Shown here one piece after another: positions 25,896-36,463 of a stretch of 64,000 nucleotides of DNA (its first letter is position 1; the number at the start of each line of letters is the position of its first letter). The notes beneath the pieces were generated by a model. The model was given only the letters and a program-made list of their open reading frames with translations, had not been told where the DNA came from and did no database searches. The stretch comes from Asterella californica. Lineage: Eukaryota > Streptophyta > Marchantiopsida > Marchantiales > Aytoniaceae. The stretch covers positions 8,308,001 to 8,372,000 of the forward strand of contig JAYKYS010000007.1 in NCBI GenBank assembly GCA_036924285.1, in the 5' to 3' direction. A program made the position numbers and the translations under genes.

Positions 25896-26373
25896 CTAAG
25901 TATTTTGTTTTGAGATGAATCATAACTTGTAAAACTAGCGAATAGCTTTAATGATTTTTTATTTCAAATATTCTAAGTTGGAATAAAAAAGTGATCATCA
26001 AATATATTTTTTACATAACAGTAAAATTTCTCATCTCCCTCAAAGCCAACCCGCAAAAATAAGGTGTTCTGGGTTACCCAGGAGACTTGTATTCATACTC
26101 GGGTTTGATTAGGTGGTCCCACATCCTCTAACACCCTTTAGTAAGATAGGAAGCTTTAATGGATAGGCTCATGACCTTGCACCTTCCATATCTCAGACCC
26201 TTGGTTCTAACGAGGCAAGGGTTTTAAACCCATAGTATAATTACAGGTGCCCTGGTAACCCAGAAGACCTCATTTTGCGGGAAAAATTTAGAATCTGTGA
26301 AATAAAAAATCAAATAAAGCTATTCTTCAGCTTTACAGGTTATGATTAAGTAGTTTATTTTGAGATTAATCAT
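25896..26373. mobile_element. Nested inverted-repeat (MITE-like) element
   Basis: The inner pair 26050-26082 and 26251-26281 shares cccgcaaaa...aggt.ttctgggttacc, with indels. An outer pair, about 25896-25968 and 26299-26373, shares gaaataaaaaatca...aaagctattc and tcataac in inverted orientation. Segments immediately beyond 26373 repeat parts of the right arm inverted again (aaactacttaat). There is no coding capacity. The arrangement fits one long-TIR MITE with internal insertions, or one MITE inside another. Confidence 0.65.
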
Positions 26374-26949
26374 AACCTCAAGATAAACTACTTAATATTA
26401 ATACTGAGAGAGAAATGTGAACATGACGATTTCGGGGTTTATTGGAGCAAAAGAGAATTTTCTTTTCAGATAGAAATAAGGAATATTGTGTTTCATGCTT
26501 TTATACTCATATTCAATATCCGAGAAAGATTTAGAGACAACCAAGAGTTTTCGGCACGGACTAGCATCAGTCGATAATTTCCTAAAAATCATCAGAAACT
26601 GTTTCACTTTTCGAATATTGAAAGTATTATTTTCAGTTTTACCTTGGTAACTTTTTCACTCTTTTCTCTAAACTTTCGGAAATTCACATTCTCAACCCTA
26701 ACTCGCTACTCTGTCTGCAGGAACTCCCCTAATTCTCTAATTGCTAATTCTCTTGGGTTTAAGTGGATAGTCACATCATATAATGGGATCATGAGGTTGT
26801 AACACTAAGAATTCGTGTCTTACAAGCATGCTGCCATATCCCCTCTCATGCTCATCTTCACCCTCTTGTTTTAGTTAGCAGCATAGATCCTAAGCTAATG
26901 GCCTGAGGGTACGGAAATGAACAGAATTCTCTCTTTGGCAAACAAAGCA
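26374..26949. other. AT-rich stretch
   Basis: No coding signal. The first 30 bases still belong to the inverted-repeat structure to the left. Confidence 0.35.
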
Positions 26950-27376
26950 TGGATGTAAAAGATCCTCTACGTTTTTCTTCATCGACGTGTTTTCTTCCAT
27001 TGCGCCGTGGTCCTTGTATGCGGATCCCACCACTGATGTTTAGCGAGTTTAGGGTTTATGGTCATCGATTGCGAACATGGTTCTAGGTTATAGGTTTATT
27101 AGGGGTGTCAAAGTTAAAGAATCTCTGAAATATTCGGGAGTCGCGGGAGTGAGTTACGGATTCGGCAACACTGCGGTCAGTGTTTCCTGCGGGTACCTCA
27201 TGGAGGTACCCGCAGGAAAACGCCGCGGACGTTTTCTTAACGGCTATTCATCGGTTTCTTCTGATTCTTTTTGCAATGAATTCTCTGCTACTCTGAGTAC
27301 TTATCTTAAGTGTAGAAACGGAAAAATAATCAATGATAAAATCTTGATGTTCAATCTCAGGCGCGATCTAGAATGA
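26950..27376 (+). other. Two adjacent open frames of unknown nature with telo-box-like motif
   Basis: An ATG at 26950 opens a 45-codon frame with basic/Ser-rich composition, ending near 27087. A second frame (27077-27376, about 99 codons, rich in Gly/Ser/Val) follows. The string tttagggttta (about 27048-27058) matches a plant telo-box but falls inside the first frame. The second frame contains a perfect 17-bp hairpin at 27183-27219. I do not recognise either product. It may be a broken gene fragment or chance. Confidence 0.2.
27183..27219. repeat. Perfect 17-bp inverted repeat, 3-base loop
   Basis: Arms 27183-27199 (tttcctgcgggtacctc) and 27203-27219 are exact reverse complements around atg, and the hairpin sits inside an open frame. 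Confidence 0.9.
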
Positions 27377-28379
27377 ACCACGGTTATATACAAACTTACC
27401 GGTGAAAATTTTACGTCCAGTTACCTCTCAGTCATTGAAGAATCTTTCTTCTAAACTTTGACACCCTTATTGTATCTCAACTCATGATTAAGGTGTTGAC
27501 TGAAAATTCGGCTCCTTACCCCTGGCCACATCCACGGTCCATCCACTCCAATACTCCATCGAAAGATTTCTGTCCTGCGAAATTATCCCATCCTCAGGAT
27601 AATATTTTCGGATTCCACGGTTTAGTCATCGGAATAAGAATATAACTTTACCTATTAAAAATTTAGTTATGATCACTAAAATTGTCGGGAGGGTAACCTA
27701 CCCGTAGCCTAACCTTCTTGAGCTGAAATCAACACTAAAGCATTCTCGTAAGATATCATTAACATACGATCTTGGTTATTGTACATGTTTTAACATATAT
27801 AAAATAATATATAATATAGACATAATTTATAATTTATAATTTAGTTTTCTTGTACATGTGATCATCATAGCTACAAGTCAATTGTATGTGGTCATCATCG
27901 CTTTCATATGTTGCAACTCTAATTTGCAAATAAAGACCACGTAAGGCAAACTTAGAATTCCACATGCGAGAGCATTCAATACCCCGCTCCTGATGCTTAC
28001 CCATACCCTTCACTTTTTGGCAATTGTGATGAAATGCCCTTGAGTGATTTGCATCTCCTTATATCGTTTTCTTTCAGTTTTCAAATTTGATATGAAAAAT
28101 AGCATTAGAAAGCGAATGAGAAACATCATCATTTTATAAAAACAAATTTTGTTTTTGTTTAAAATTTTATCAGGAATTAGTCATCTAGGATTTGACGTTT
28201 TTGTCTTCCAAAGAAGGTTCTCTCTCTAAAGAATAATGTTAAATTCAAACAGAAAATATAGAGGGAATTTCTCATTGAAGAACTTTTATACCAGGAAGAG
28301 GGGAGGAGGATTAGTGCTTAGGCTCACAAAGCGATGGTAACCAATTAGCTAGGATAGGATATTCACTAAATGTACAGTT
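27377..28379. other. AT-rich gene-free stretch
   Basis: Nothing coding recognised. Composition is strongly AT-biased after 27770. Confidence 0.4.
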
Positions 28380-28490
28380 TCCTTGCATATTCATCTCCTC
28401 CATCTTTCGATGGAGGAACTGAATATGCAAGGAATAATTTAATACTTAACCTTTCCGGCATGAAGGGTTAGGTATCAAATTAAACTTAGT
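28380..28490. repeat. Double hairpin of the dispersed repeat family
   Basis: The first hairpin is 28380-28433: outer arms tccttgcatattca and its complement, with an inner atggagga stem. The second, about 28440-28490, pairs tacttaacctt with aagggttaggta. Both motifs recur at 23895-23980 and 32745-32850. Confidence 0.65.
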
Positions 28491-28869
28491 GTCCATTAGT
28501 GGTGTAATGAGTAATGGTTCTCGGACTTGTACGTTTTGAAGCGCGGCACTAGGGTCAAGCTTTATGGGTTATTTTTTACTTTCCTCGTGTTTCTAAGTAT
28601 TTCTAAAATAGAAATTAAAATAAATAAATTAAAAATTAAAATTTTTATTTATATATTGTATATATTGTATAATTTATATTCCATAATTTCGCTGGTACGT
28701 CTGGTACTATGACCCGAATTTTGTGTTTGCCGTGCTTGGTCACGAAAAGTATTTTTACATGTTTGTCTTTTTCCCCTCCCCAGCCGGATGTATGCTTTGG
28801 ATGCATATTCACCCATGCCCAGCAGAGTTCGGTTCCGGTTCTTATTGGAACTTGCAAATATTTTCATCA
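28491..28869. other. Gene-free stretch
   Basis: AT-rich to about 28690, then GC-neutral. Overlapping short frames on both strands show no similarity I recognise. Confidence 0.35.
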
Positions 28870-29265
28870 TCCATTCGGGCGTAGCCTTGTTATCGGGTTT
28901 CCAAAAATCAATAAATATATCCGCTCGGCCGTAGCCTTGTTATCGGCTTCTAAAAAACTAAAAAATAAATATTTCGTGGTAGCAGCATGGTCCTTTTTTG
29001 CTCGAATGCTTGTATCATTTTGTTTTACGAACCACGCTGAGAGGTTCAAAAAACTAAGCAATAAATATTCCAAGAGATGTTGTTTTCTGCTCGTTTTTCT
29101 TTTCTTGTGTGCCAAGTCGTTCTTTTCAGCATAAACACACAGCAGACCGTGGTGGGAGAATTTACAGCAAAACAAAATGGTCACAACAGGTAGTGGACAC
29201 CTCGAATGATGCAAACTCGTTCTTTTCAGCATATACACAGTATTGACAGGACGCATCTCGAACGT
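28870..29265. repeat. Short direct repeats downstream of the HUH relic
   Basis: cgtagccttgttatcgg occurs twice, about 51 bp apart (28880, 28931), followed by a weaker third piece near 29045. The string tcgttcttttcagcata recurs about 110 bp apart (near 29107 and 29217). They lie on the 3' side of the minus-strand HUH pseudogene and could include element termini. Confidence 0.5.
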
Positions 29266-29340
29266 TGCAAGAATTAAAATTTATTACAGTAATTTGCAAA
29301 CACCAAAATACTTGTTAATAAGGACGACATGGAGAAAACT

Positions 29341-29510
29341 GCCGCTGTGGAAACTGCTTTCAAACTGCTACTGACAATAACATTGTATCTCTATGTAGAG
29401 TAGTATTGTGGAAACTGCAACTGCATAAAAGACTGTAGCTCTATGTACAATACTGTTGTGGAAACTGCTACTGCATAAAACACTATATCTCTATGTACAG
29501 TACTGCAGAG
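29341..29510. repeat. Three imperfect tandem copies around tgtggaaactgc
   Basis: Copies start at about 29346, 29407 and 29457 and share tgtggaaactgc, then gcataaaa, then ctctatgta. The spacing is 61 then 50 bp. No coding function. Confidence 0.6.
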
Positions 29511-29690
29511 AGGAGCTTGTGTACAAGGACGACCATTCAAAGAAAGAAGCTTACTGGAGCAACTGGAGCAACGGTAGTCATTTAACAATCGAAATGGTCG
29601 TAGACGGGATCAACGGTAACTACATACAAGCTGCAACTTCTTCACGGCAGCTGGGGTGGATGACAAGTTTCATTCGGGTGTCCTTCGACC

Positions 29691-29712
29691 TGTGTGATGC
29701 ATGCATCACACA
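29691..29712. repeat. Perfect 22-bp palindrome
   Basis: The sequence tgtgtgatgcatgcatcaca plus two bases is its own reverse complement, with no loop. On the minus strand it lies about 65 bp past the last HUH-related codon. Confidence 0.85.
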
Positions 29713-29778
29713 AACAACGATGAAACGAAGAGACCAAGCGCAAATACTGTAGACAGAAAGCGGTAAGAAAATGGTTAC

Positions 29779-30738
29779 CTTGATATAGTCTACTGCTCGA
29801 AGATTGCGCTCGAAAGTGCTGCAGATTGGCATGTATTCAGGTAGAGTCTCAACATCCTCAAAGTTAGGTACAATTCTTGCTCTCGGAATACCGAGCGAGG
29901 CTGCAAGAATGAACTCCTCCTCATCTAGCAACTCGAAGTCAGGTTGTTCCGCAGTAAAGTACCTCGCATGTGTTTGTGCAAAGAACCCATTATCAATGTC
30001 TGCAATGATGACCGTTTCAGGACAAACTATTACTTTTCACAAGGAATCATTGTGTGTCTTTGGAATATCACACGCCATGAGTCATCGGCAAGAAGGAGTG
30101 TACTTATCGGACCTTATCATGGACCTCAAGCACGTTCTGAGAGTTGTATCCGGTGGATGCCTGCTTCAGAATTTGTTAAACTGCAAGGCGCGTTGAAGAA
30201 TGTTCATGTAGTTCAGTTCTACTCGATTTTTGGTATCTGCAGCATCCAAAAGAGTAAACAGTTCTTCACCGTCCTCCAGCATACGGTTAGTGATGTTTTT
30301 CATACTGGATTGGTGGTGCGCCTCAGCATTGTCCTTCATACAGTAGCCTATCATACCAACGAAGATATGGAGCCCTCTGTTAGTCAGTTGTTTCACACAA
30401 ACTTCCCCTCCGAGCGGTCTATCCGTTCTCTTCCAGCCAAGAACAGTGAGAATACGTTGCTTGATCTAGAGAGTGCTAGTAGCATGAAGTGAAACTACCC
30501 GCTGTACATGCAAGTGTAGAAGACTCCCGTCTCTCTCGATGAACAACAACCCACTCGTGCACTCATCGTGAAGAAATAGACACAAAAACTGCCAACATTT
30601 GTTCATGTCAAGATCAGCACATGTGCAGTTAATGCCAAGTGACAGTTCAAGCTGTTTGGAAACTGATACCCGACGTGTGTCTATCGCCAGAGGTGGGACA
30701 GTCAAGCGCTTTGTCCTGGCTGCTCTTCTCAGCAGCAT
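29779..30738 (-). pseudogene. HUH-endonuclease (Rep-class) transposase, Replitron-like, decayed
   Basis: One minus-strand frame runs about 320 codons from ATG 30738, interrupted by only four stops (30468 TAG; 30168, 30084 and 30039 TGA). Seen in it: a lead-in with TKRLTVPPLAIDTRRVSVSK; FIERDGSLLHLHVQ, an HUH motif (H-L-H) followed by Q; then GLHIFVGMIGYCMKD, a Y-x-x-K (single catalytic Tyr); then AADTKNRVEL and a long helical-looking C-terminal part. HUH with one Tyr and no helicase is the layout known for Replitron transposases, which make and join single-stranded cuts during copy-and-paste movement; Helitrons use two Tyr and a helicase. Three of the stops fit CGA or TGG decay to TGA. A possible splice donor (AAG/GTAACC) ends it at 29779. 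Assignment to Replitrons rests on motif layout and memory of the family. Confidence 0.68.
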
Positions 30739-30838
30739 GGGTCAGAAATGGATGGTGCTTGCAAGCAAAGTTGAAAAGTTTCGAATCTACATCTTCACAG
30801 ATTCAGTGAACATAATTCGGTGGTAGACTGCAACTATT

Positions 30839-32120
30839 CTAGGCTTTATAAGATGCATATCAATGACAAATTGAAGGAATTTAGGATAAGAGAAGAATTT
30901 GGATCTGCAGTCACGTAAGGTGATCCAAGCTCCTTTCGAGTTGATATAATGGAAGGGTCTAGTAATGATCTGGAGACAAGTGGTCGTATGAGGAACGATT
31001 TACTAATGAGCACATAATCCATGTCATCCAACAAGAACTCAAGCGGAACACGATCGAAATGAAAATCAATATTAATGTTTCTATAAAGCTGAACATCGGA
31101 GAATGACAATAGCGCACCAGAATAAAGAAGATAAGGAGGTAAAGTTGTTAGTCTACGAAATCGATCTACAGTACACACTAAAATAAGATCAGAATGATGA
31201 GAGCAAATAGCCTGAAAGGAGTTGAAACAAAAATGGTCAACGTGATGTTTAAAATCGATATCGCGAACGGGCTCTGATAGGAAGGTAGCGAGAACAAAGA
31301 CAAGAAGGTCACCATGGATAACAAGTTCATCATCGATAGAAGATAACAAGTTCATCATAGAGGATAACAAGAGGGGGATAACAAGTTCATCATCCTGACA
31401 AGATTTCGTACAAGCTTGCTGTGACATAACTGAAACAAGTTTTTGAAGCAGAATGCAAGCGTAAATGAAACACTTCCCTCAGGTGGATCAGCCGTAATTT
31501 CATGATAAAAAATCACGGCATTGACGTCATAGAGTTCCATGCGTTACTTCACGTAGACACGTCGTGGTTGCAGCAGCGTATCCTATCTCCTTCTCGCGGA
31601 ATCGCAGTATCGCTGATCCCATCTGGTCTCTTGCTCCGCAATGAATCAAACAAATCGGACAGCCGGTTATGAACACACAGTCGCATCGTCCTTCCCAGAT
31701 ATCGCATCGTCGAAGAACGTCCAATGAATGTCCACGCGACAAAAACAAAGCGTCACAATCTCCTTCTAACAACATGCAACGATGAGGGCGATAAAGTAAG
31801 AAGCAAGAAACATCGATAGAAGATGAACGAAACGAAGTGAGCTTGCTTGCTTTCTGCGCTCTATCGAGCGAAAGAAAGCAAAGACATGAACGAAGCGAGG
31901 GCGGAGCAGAGAAGCGAATGACGAAGGATGTCGTGCACGCGAGAAAAATAACAATCAAGTCGCAATCAAAACATCTATGAAAAAGTCACGAAGCAAGCGC
32001 ACGAGATACACGGACGGCGAAGAAAGAAGGTCCACCTTCACAAAAACTTGCTCTCGCTCCGCAAAGACGACGTTACGTTAAAGAATAAGCAGCATACGCT
32101 TAAATCCGCAATGTAGAATA
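30839..32120 (-). other. Long open minus-strand frames of unknown nature
   Basis: A 193-codon frame (31427-30846) and a 143-codon frame (31958-31527) precede the HUH relic on the same strand but in other frames. Neither shows a domain I recognise. The first contains a short tandem repeat (gataacaagttcatcat, repeated within 31315-31395) and is Leu/Ser/Asp-rich. The second overlaps a CpG-richer stretch. They may be part of the same mobile element or chance openings. Confidence 0.25.
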
Positions 32121-32354
32121 GAGAATAAAGAAAAGCACGGCCTTAAGGTTAAATTTGCAGTGGTCAACGGATCGGTAAGTATTTTGTGTACGTTTTCTCA
32201 CCTCCATGTTGCTTGTACAACGCCGTGAGGAACGTAGAGAATAAACAAAAAGCGCAGCCTTAGGGCTAAATCTGCGATGACCAACGGATCTGCAAGTATT
32301 TTGAGTACGACTTTCTCACTTCCACGTTGTCTGTACAAGCTCGTGGAGAACGAT
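32121..32354. repeat. Tandem duplication, ~117-bp unit
   Basis: Two copies (about 32121-32236 and 32237-32354) share gagaataaa, tcaacggatc-type, aagtattttg and tttctcac anchors about 116-117 bp apart. A weaker partial third copy precedes at about 32095. No coding role is visible. Confidence 0.7.
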
Positions 32355-32744
32355 ATTGAGTCATTATGTCTCGTATAACTCAATGGTTGTAACTTATACT
32401 AATGAATGATTCCTTGATTAACGTGATTTGAATTTCACTAATCAGAGTGGTAGCGAAATGCTTGAGAAGGATCTCTTTATTTCCATCCGAAACCTATAAA
32501 GTTACTTACAAGGTAGACACCAACTTAGACGTTCACATTCATAACTTCTTGTAGGAAGTGAGTTATAAGGATTAATTTATTTTCTCGAGTAAGAGTAGTA
32601 GGAGATGTCGGACCTCCAAAAGCATATTCTTGTACAAAAAACTAGCTCGACATGTGACAGAATTAGGAATTTGACTTATTAGTATTATTTAATAATTATA
32701 TATTTTTTGGGGATTTTTAAAGAATTAGACTAATGACTTCTCCA
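32355..32744. other. AT-rich gene-free stretch
   Basis: Nothing recognised. Confidence 0.35.
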
Positions 32745-33075
32745 TCATGCATATTCTCTTTCTTGTGTATTCACCACCTCCATCTTCTAATGGAGGGTTT
32801 AATTCATTCTCTAACTTGTCTGTTGAGAAGCGTTAGGTAATAAATGAAACTCTTGATAGAGTGTGATTTCTTGAGGATCCTGGACATGTAGTTGGAGGAG
32901 CGCGTCTTTAAGTGCTTTCCTTATGGTGTATGTTTGGGTCCTCTTCCATTTCCAGTTTTGGTTAATCAAACTATTTCCTTTCAGCTTGTTATAGGATTTT
33001 TGCTTAACACTTATATCTTTTTCCGATAACAACAAGCGAGCAAAAGTTCTCAGAAGTTCATCTTGCATGCATATT
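32745..33075 (-). repeat. Copy of dispersed double-hairpin repeat family
   Basis: On the minus strand it starts with gatgaacttctgagaactttt and ends with a cctccat...atggagg hairpin and atatgcatg. The minus-strand start matches 61318 onward on the plus strand. The attctctaac...gttaggtaat inverted pair parallels that at 23932-23974. A 92-codon open frame here is probably not a gene, because other copies are interrupted. Confidence 0.62.
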
Positions 33076-33999
33076 TTCTCCGTTGGCAAGCACGATGGCT
33101 ATCAACCATCGGTATTATCATGCTCCACCTCAGACGTTTGTCTCGTTCTTTTTCCTTGGCAAACACTCATTTTGGTTGCTTATTTGCGCTAACAAGAGCG
33201 TGGTTATAGATTTCTAAAATCAAATCGTGTATGTGAGTTCAATATCCATCAGTCCTTGAAAAAACTTGTAATGGCAAGAGATAGGATACCCTTGTTCCAA
33301 AACTTTGAAACTCTGACTTTCTTACAGTTGGATAAAAATCAATCTAATAACATCACAATGGTCGACACATGCATATCGACATAAGTAAGTAGTTTTTAAA
33401 ATGGAGGAACATGACGCATTGAATAGTCAACAGATGAAAAGATCTCATCAAGCCGCACAAAGAAAATGTGAAACCGTATAGATGAAGACACATCTGTAGT
33501 AGATAAGAATCATCTTCCCACTTTTGTTACATAGCTCTCTAGAATAGGTTTATCTTGCACGAGAAAATGACAACAGATCCAAGGTGTTGAGAGGACCAAC
33601 TACCCAAAATGGCTACAAGAGTGATCTCCTTCATAGATAGCAAACCCACATGTCACATGATATCGACAATGACGTCTGTCTACATACAAGAGGTCATACC
33701 ACACAATCAAAAGTCCTCGGTCTTAAGATGTCACCAAAGACCCCATGATCCCCCTATCAAACTCTCTAAGACGAGAGATGAAGACTGGAAATGGAGATAT
33801 TGTGCGAAGTAAGTAACCCGGACTACGGCTATGAAAGAGAAAAAGTACCAAAGACAATGGGGTCCTCTAACATAAGGAGGTCCTCAATATGCAAAATGTT
33901 ATCCGTCAGAGCAACATCTAAGAACCGGGAGAAAAAGTCCTCTAAATCCACCAGTACTATGAGGATACATGAACTATCTCTACGTGTAATGAAGCCATC
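33076..33999 (-). other. Likely 3' part of the decayed LINE, unreadable
   Basis: This stretch lies downstream of the reverse-transcriptase motifs of the minus-strand LINE relic and should hold the rest of its ORF. Frames are too broken to assign. Plus-strand frames at 33609-34087 look like antisense shadows. Confidence 0.35.
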
Positions 34000-35688
34000 T
34001 CAGAGCTGGAAGTCCGACAGAATATCTACGAGAGACCAAGCCCTGCACTTTGACATCTTCCGTCTCAACCCTACCAAGACGAATTGAGAGACGAGGTGAT
34101 CAAATACATCATAGACTTTGTGTGTTGGACCTACGATATGCATGTCATCAACTCGAGATGGAAAGATACAACATGGAGCAACCAAGGTAATGATCAAGAC
34201 AACTCTATACTGAGATAAGGCAAAGAGAGGTCCACCCAAAGGGTCTCTTTGACGAGTACCTGCAACGAAGTCGATGATTGTAACCTCTTCTATCGAAGAT
34301 CGTGCTGATAATAAAAAGATGAGAAAGAACCATAGAATGATCGCACGAAGATAACAAGATTCATCAGAGATCCATCGGCATCCATGAGCTCCATAAAGAT
34401 GAAAGCACGAGAAATGTTACTAAAAGTGTTTTCCATGTCCACATGTATGACAACTCAATCTAGACGGATGTCCAAGAGAGTCATAATGTCATAATGTCAA
34501 AATACACAAACTCACAACCTCCAAGCATCGCAATTCAAAACTTATGTGGACAAAGATGGTCTTGAAAAGTATATGGAAGCTGAAGAACAATGGTATGACT
34601 AATAAATCATAAGATAATCTCACCGATAACTATTAGTCGAATCTCTTTGTCATCCTTCATCATGATCAAAAGTCCTCCAATATTTGAGCTATAGAATGAG
34701 AAATATGTCCTTGAGTTACTGCTGCTGCTACCTAAACAAGCTATGTGAAATCGTTAGAGAGATCGTCTGTTTGAAAACAATCCCGTAGGTGCTCGTAAAC
34801 CATCATAGACAGACCTCCGGAATATAGATGTGGAACTATACACAAGACTTGGGCAAACAAAGATCTATCGAGACATGATGACTCCTCAAGTCGATAGTCT
34901 TGAACTTCAAGTGGACGATCATCCGATGGAGAGAGATCACTCGATGGAGGGTGAAGAAAATGCAACGAAGTGACTGTCTCTTTAGTAGAACATGCTACTA
35001 ACAAAAGATGCAATGCTCTAGCATTGCTCTAGCTCTACTATATTCTCCAACCTGACCTAACATCCTACAACGTCGTATAAGAGTGAAAGATGAGACGTTA
35101 CATGTAAAGACAGACTCACTCCTACTACGTGTAACACATACTGATTCCTCCTGTAGAGTTGCCCAATCACCAACATGGAATCTTCAAAGACAGATTGTCA
35201 CCTCTTGATGTCTCACTTTGTCATCTCGAGTATAATAGAGACACCGACGAGGTAGTAAAAGAACAATAATCACAACATCCCTGGTGTTCCTTGTCAACAT
35301 GTCGAGAGATAGATGAAATACCTGTCTCACCTCGTAATGAAAAGCACGGGATAGTCGGTGGAACAAGCGTTGACAAGGAAAACTCATCTCGAACAATCTC
35401 AAAATAGTGTCAGTGTGGACTCTTAATCACTCCCATGACTGAAGAGGAACTCTAGAAAAAAATGACCGCATGTGTAGACCTCTACTATCAACTAACCTGG
35501 ACATCCCATCTGGTCCATTCATAGCTCTTGTGCATTTTTCTCACATGAGATTTTATCTCTTGTGAGATAAATAACTGATCACACACCGGACATGGTGTGT
35601 CTGAGGTCGTTCTCGATCTCATGATAATTATAATACTCATTGCTAAAGAAGACGATATCCAACCAAACGATACTCGTAATATAAACAT
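34000..35688 (-). pseudogene. Non-LTR retrotransposon relic with N-terminal C2H2 finger and reverse transcriptase
   Basis: Order on the minus strand: a C-x2-C-x11-H-x4-H finger (CPVCDQLFISQEIKSHVRKMH region, 35592-35530); a piece with RLFEMSFPCQRLFHRLSRA (about 35400); a linker with LFAQVLCIVPHLYSGG and MVYEHLRDCF (about 34860-34760); and an RT segment GGPLFALSQY followed by the catalytic V-D-D in FPSRVDDMHIVGP (about 34147) and GLRRKMSKC. A zinc finger before the RT and no visible AP endonuclease is R2-like architecture. At least two frameshifts and many stops make it dead. A diverged hairpin lies inside the finger codons. Confidence 0.7.
35539..35567. repeat. 13-bp inverted repeat, one mismatch, 3-base loop
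   Basis: Arms tctcacatgagat (35539-35551) and 35555-35567 pair with one mismatch. It lies inside the zinc-finger coding relic. Confidence 0.7.
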
Positions 35689-36236
35689 CTCAAAAATATA
35701 CTCTCCAATATAAAGACTTTATCCTCTAGAGGTAAAGAACACACCAAATGTAGCAAGAGGACTTTCAAAAACAAAATATTTTGCAAAAGAATATGTAACC
35801 ATAAGAAACCTAAAAAATAATTAATATTTACTCATTTCTTCATGGAATGTAAAAATTCTAAAACAACAAAAAACGAAAAAAACTATGTAAAAGAATCTGC
35901 ACTAACCCACCCCACCACACTCCACCCTCTCAACCTACACTCTCTCCTCAAGTAGCATTTCCTCAAGCCTTTCCCGAACACATTCTACATGTCCCTTTCA
36001 TGGTTTTTAATCTACTTATTGCAGAACCTGCTACTAACGTCTTCAAATGAAATAACATGCGCAATTGGGATAGGCTCTAACTTCAATCATACTGTCAGGT
36101 ATCAAAGATGTGATGTGATCACAGGTGAACCCTTTCTCTCACGTTTCACCCGAACCCCGCTGGTTTTAACCCCCTATTAGTACCATATGAACGAAGCCTC
36201 ACTGGAAAGATAAGGTATATGCTTCGTGTAGACAGG
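35689..36236. other. Intergenic region upstream of PNPase
   Basis: AT-rich at first, with a pyrimidine/CA-rich stretch around 35900-35960 (caccccaccac-like). No gene seen. It probably contains the PNPase promoter's distal part. Confidence 0.4.
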
Positions 36237-36257
36237 GGTTTAGGGTTAGGGTTTAAG
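36237..36257 (+). promoter_or_regulatory. Telo-box (TTTAGGG-type) upstream of PNPase
   Basis: The sequence ggtttagggttagggtttaa holds overlapping TTAGGG/TTTAGGG units, about 205-225 bp before the PNPase ATG. A second single unit (agggtttagga) is near 36425. In plants such telo-boxes are known from promoters and first exons of ribosomal and other growth-linked genes, bound by Myb-like telobox factors. Its role here is inferred from position. Confidence 0.6.
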
Positions 36258-36463
36258 AAGGGTCTACTGCTCCGGTTTGGAGTTTCCGACTCCTGTGTCC
36301 TGACTGGAATTGATGTGCCTTGAACGGAATTGAATGGGAATCGGTGCATGGAGGAACTTACCCGTGTGGAATCTGAATGTGTGGAATTTGGCAACAATGA
36401 TCAACAGATGAGACGGGTACTGATAGGGTTTAGGACGGGGGATCGAATTTATAGATTGACGAA

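Noticed and set aside
29779..30738. Integrated CRESS-DNA virus Rep
   Set aside because: HUH and Y-x-x-K fit, but no superfamily 3 helicase Walker motifs follow, and the lead-in resembles plant transposon ORFs; a Replitron is the better explanation.
32811..33089. 92-codon minus-strand frame as a gene
   Set aside because: It coincides with a dispersed non-coding repeat whose other copies are interrupted.
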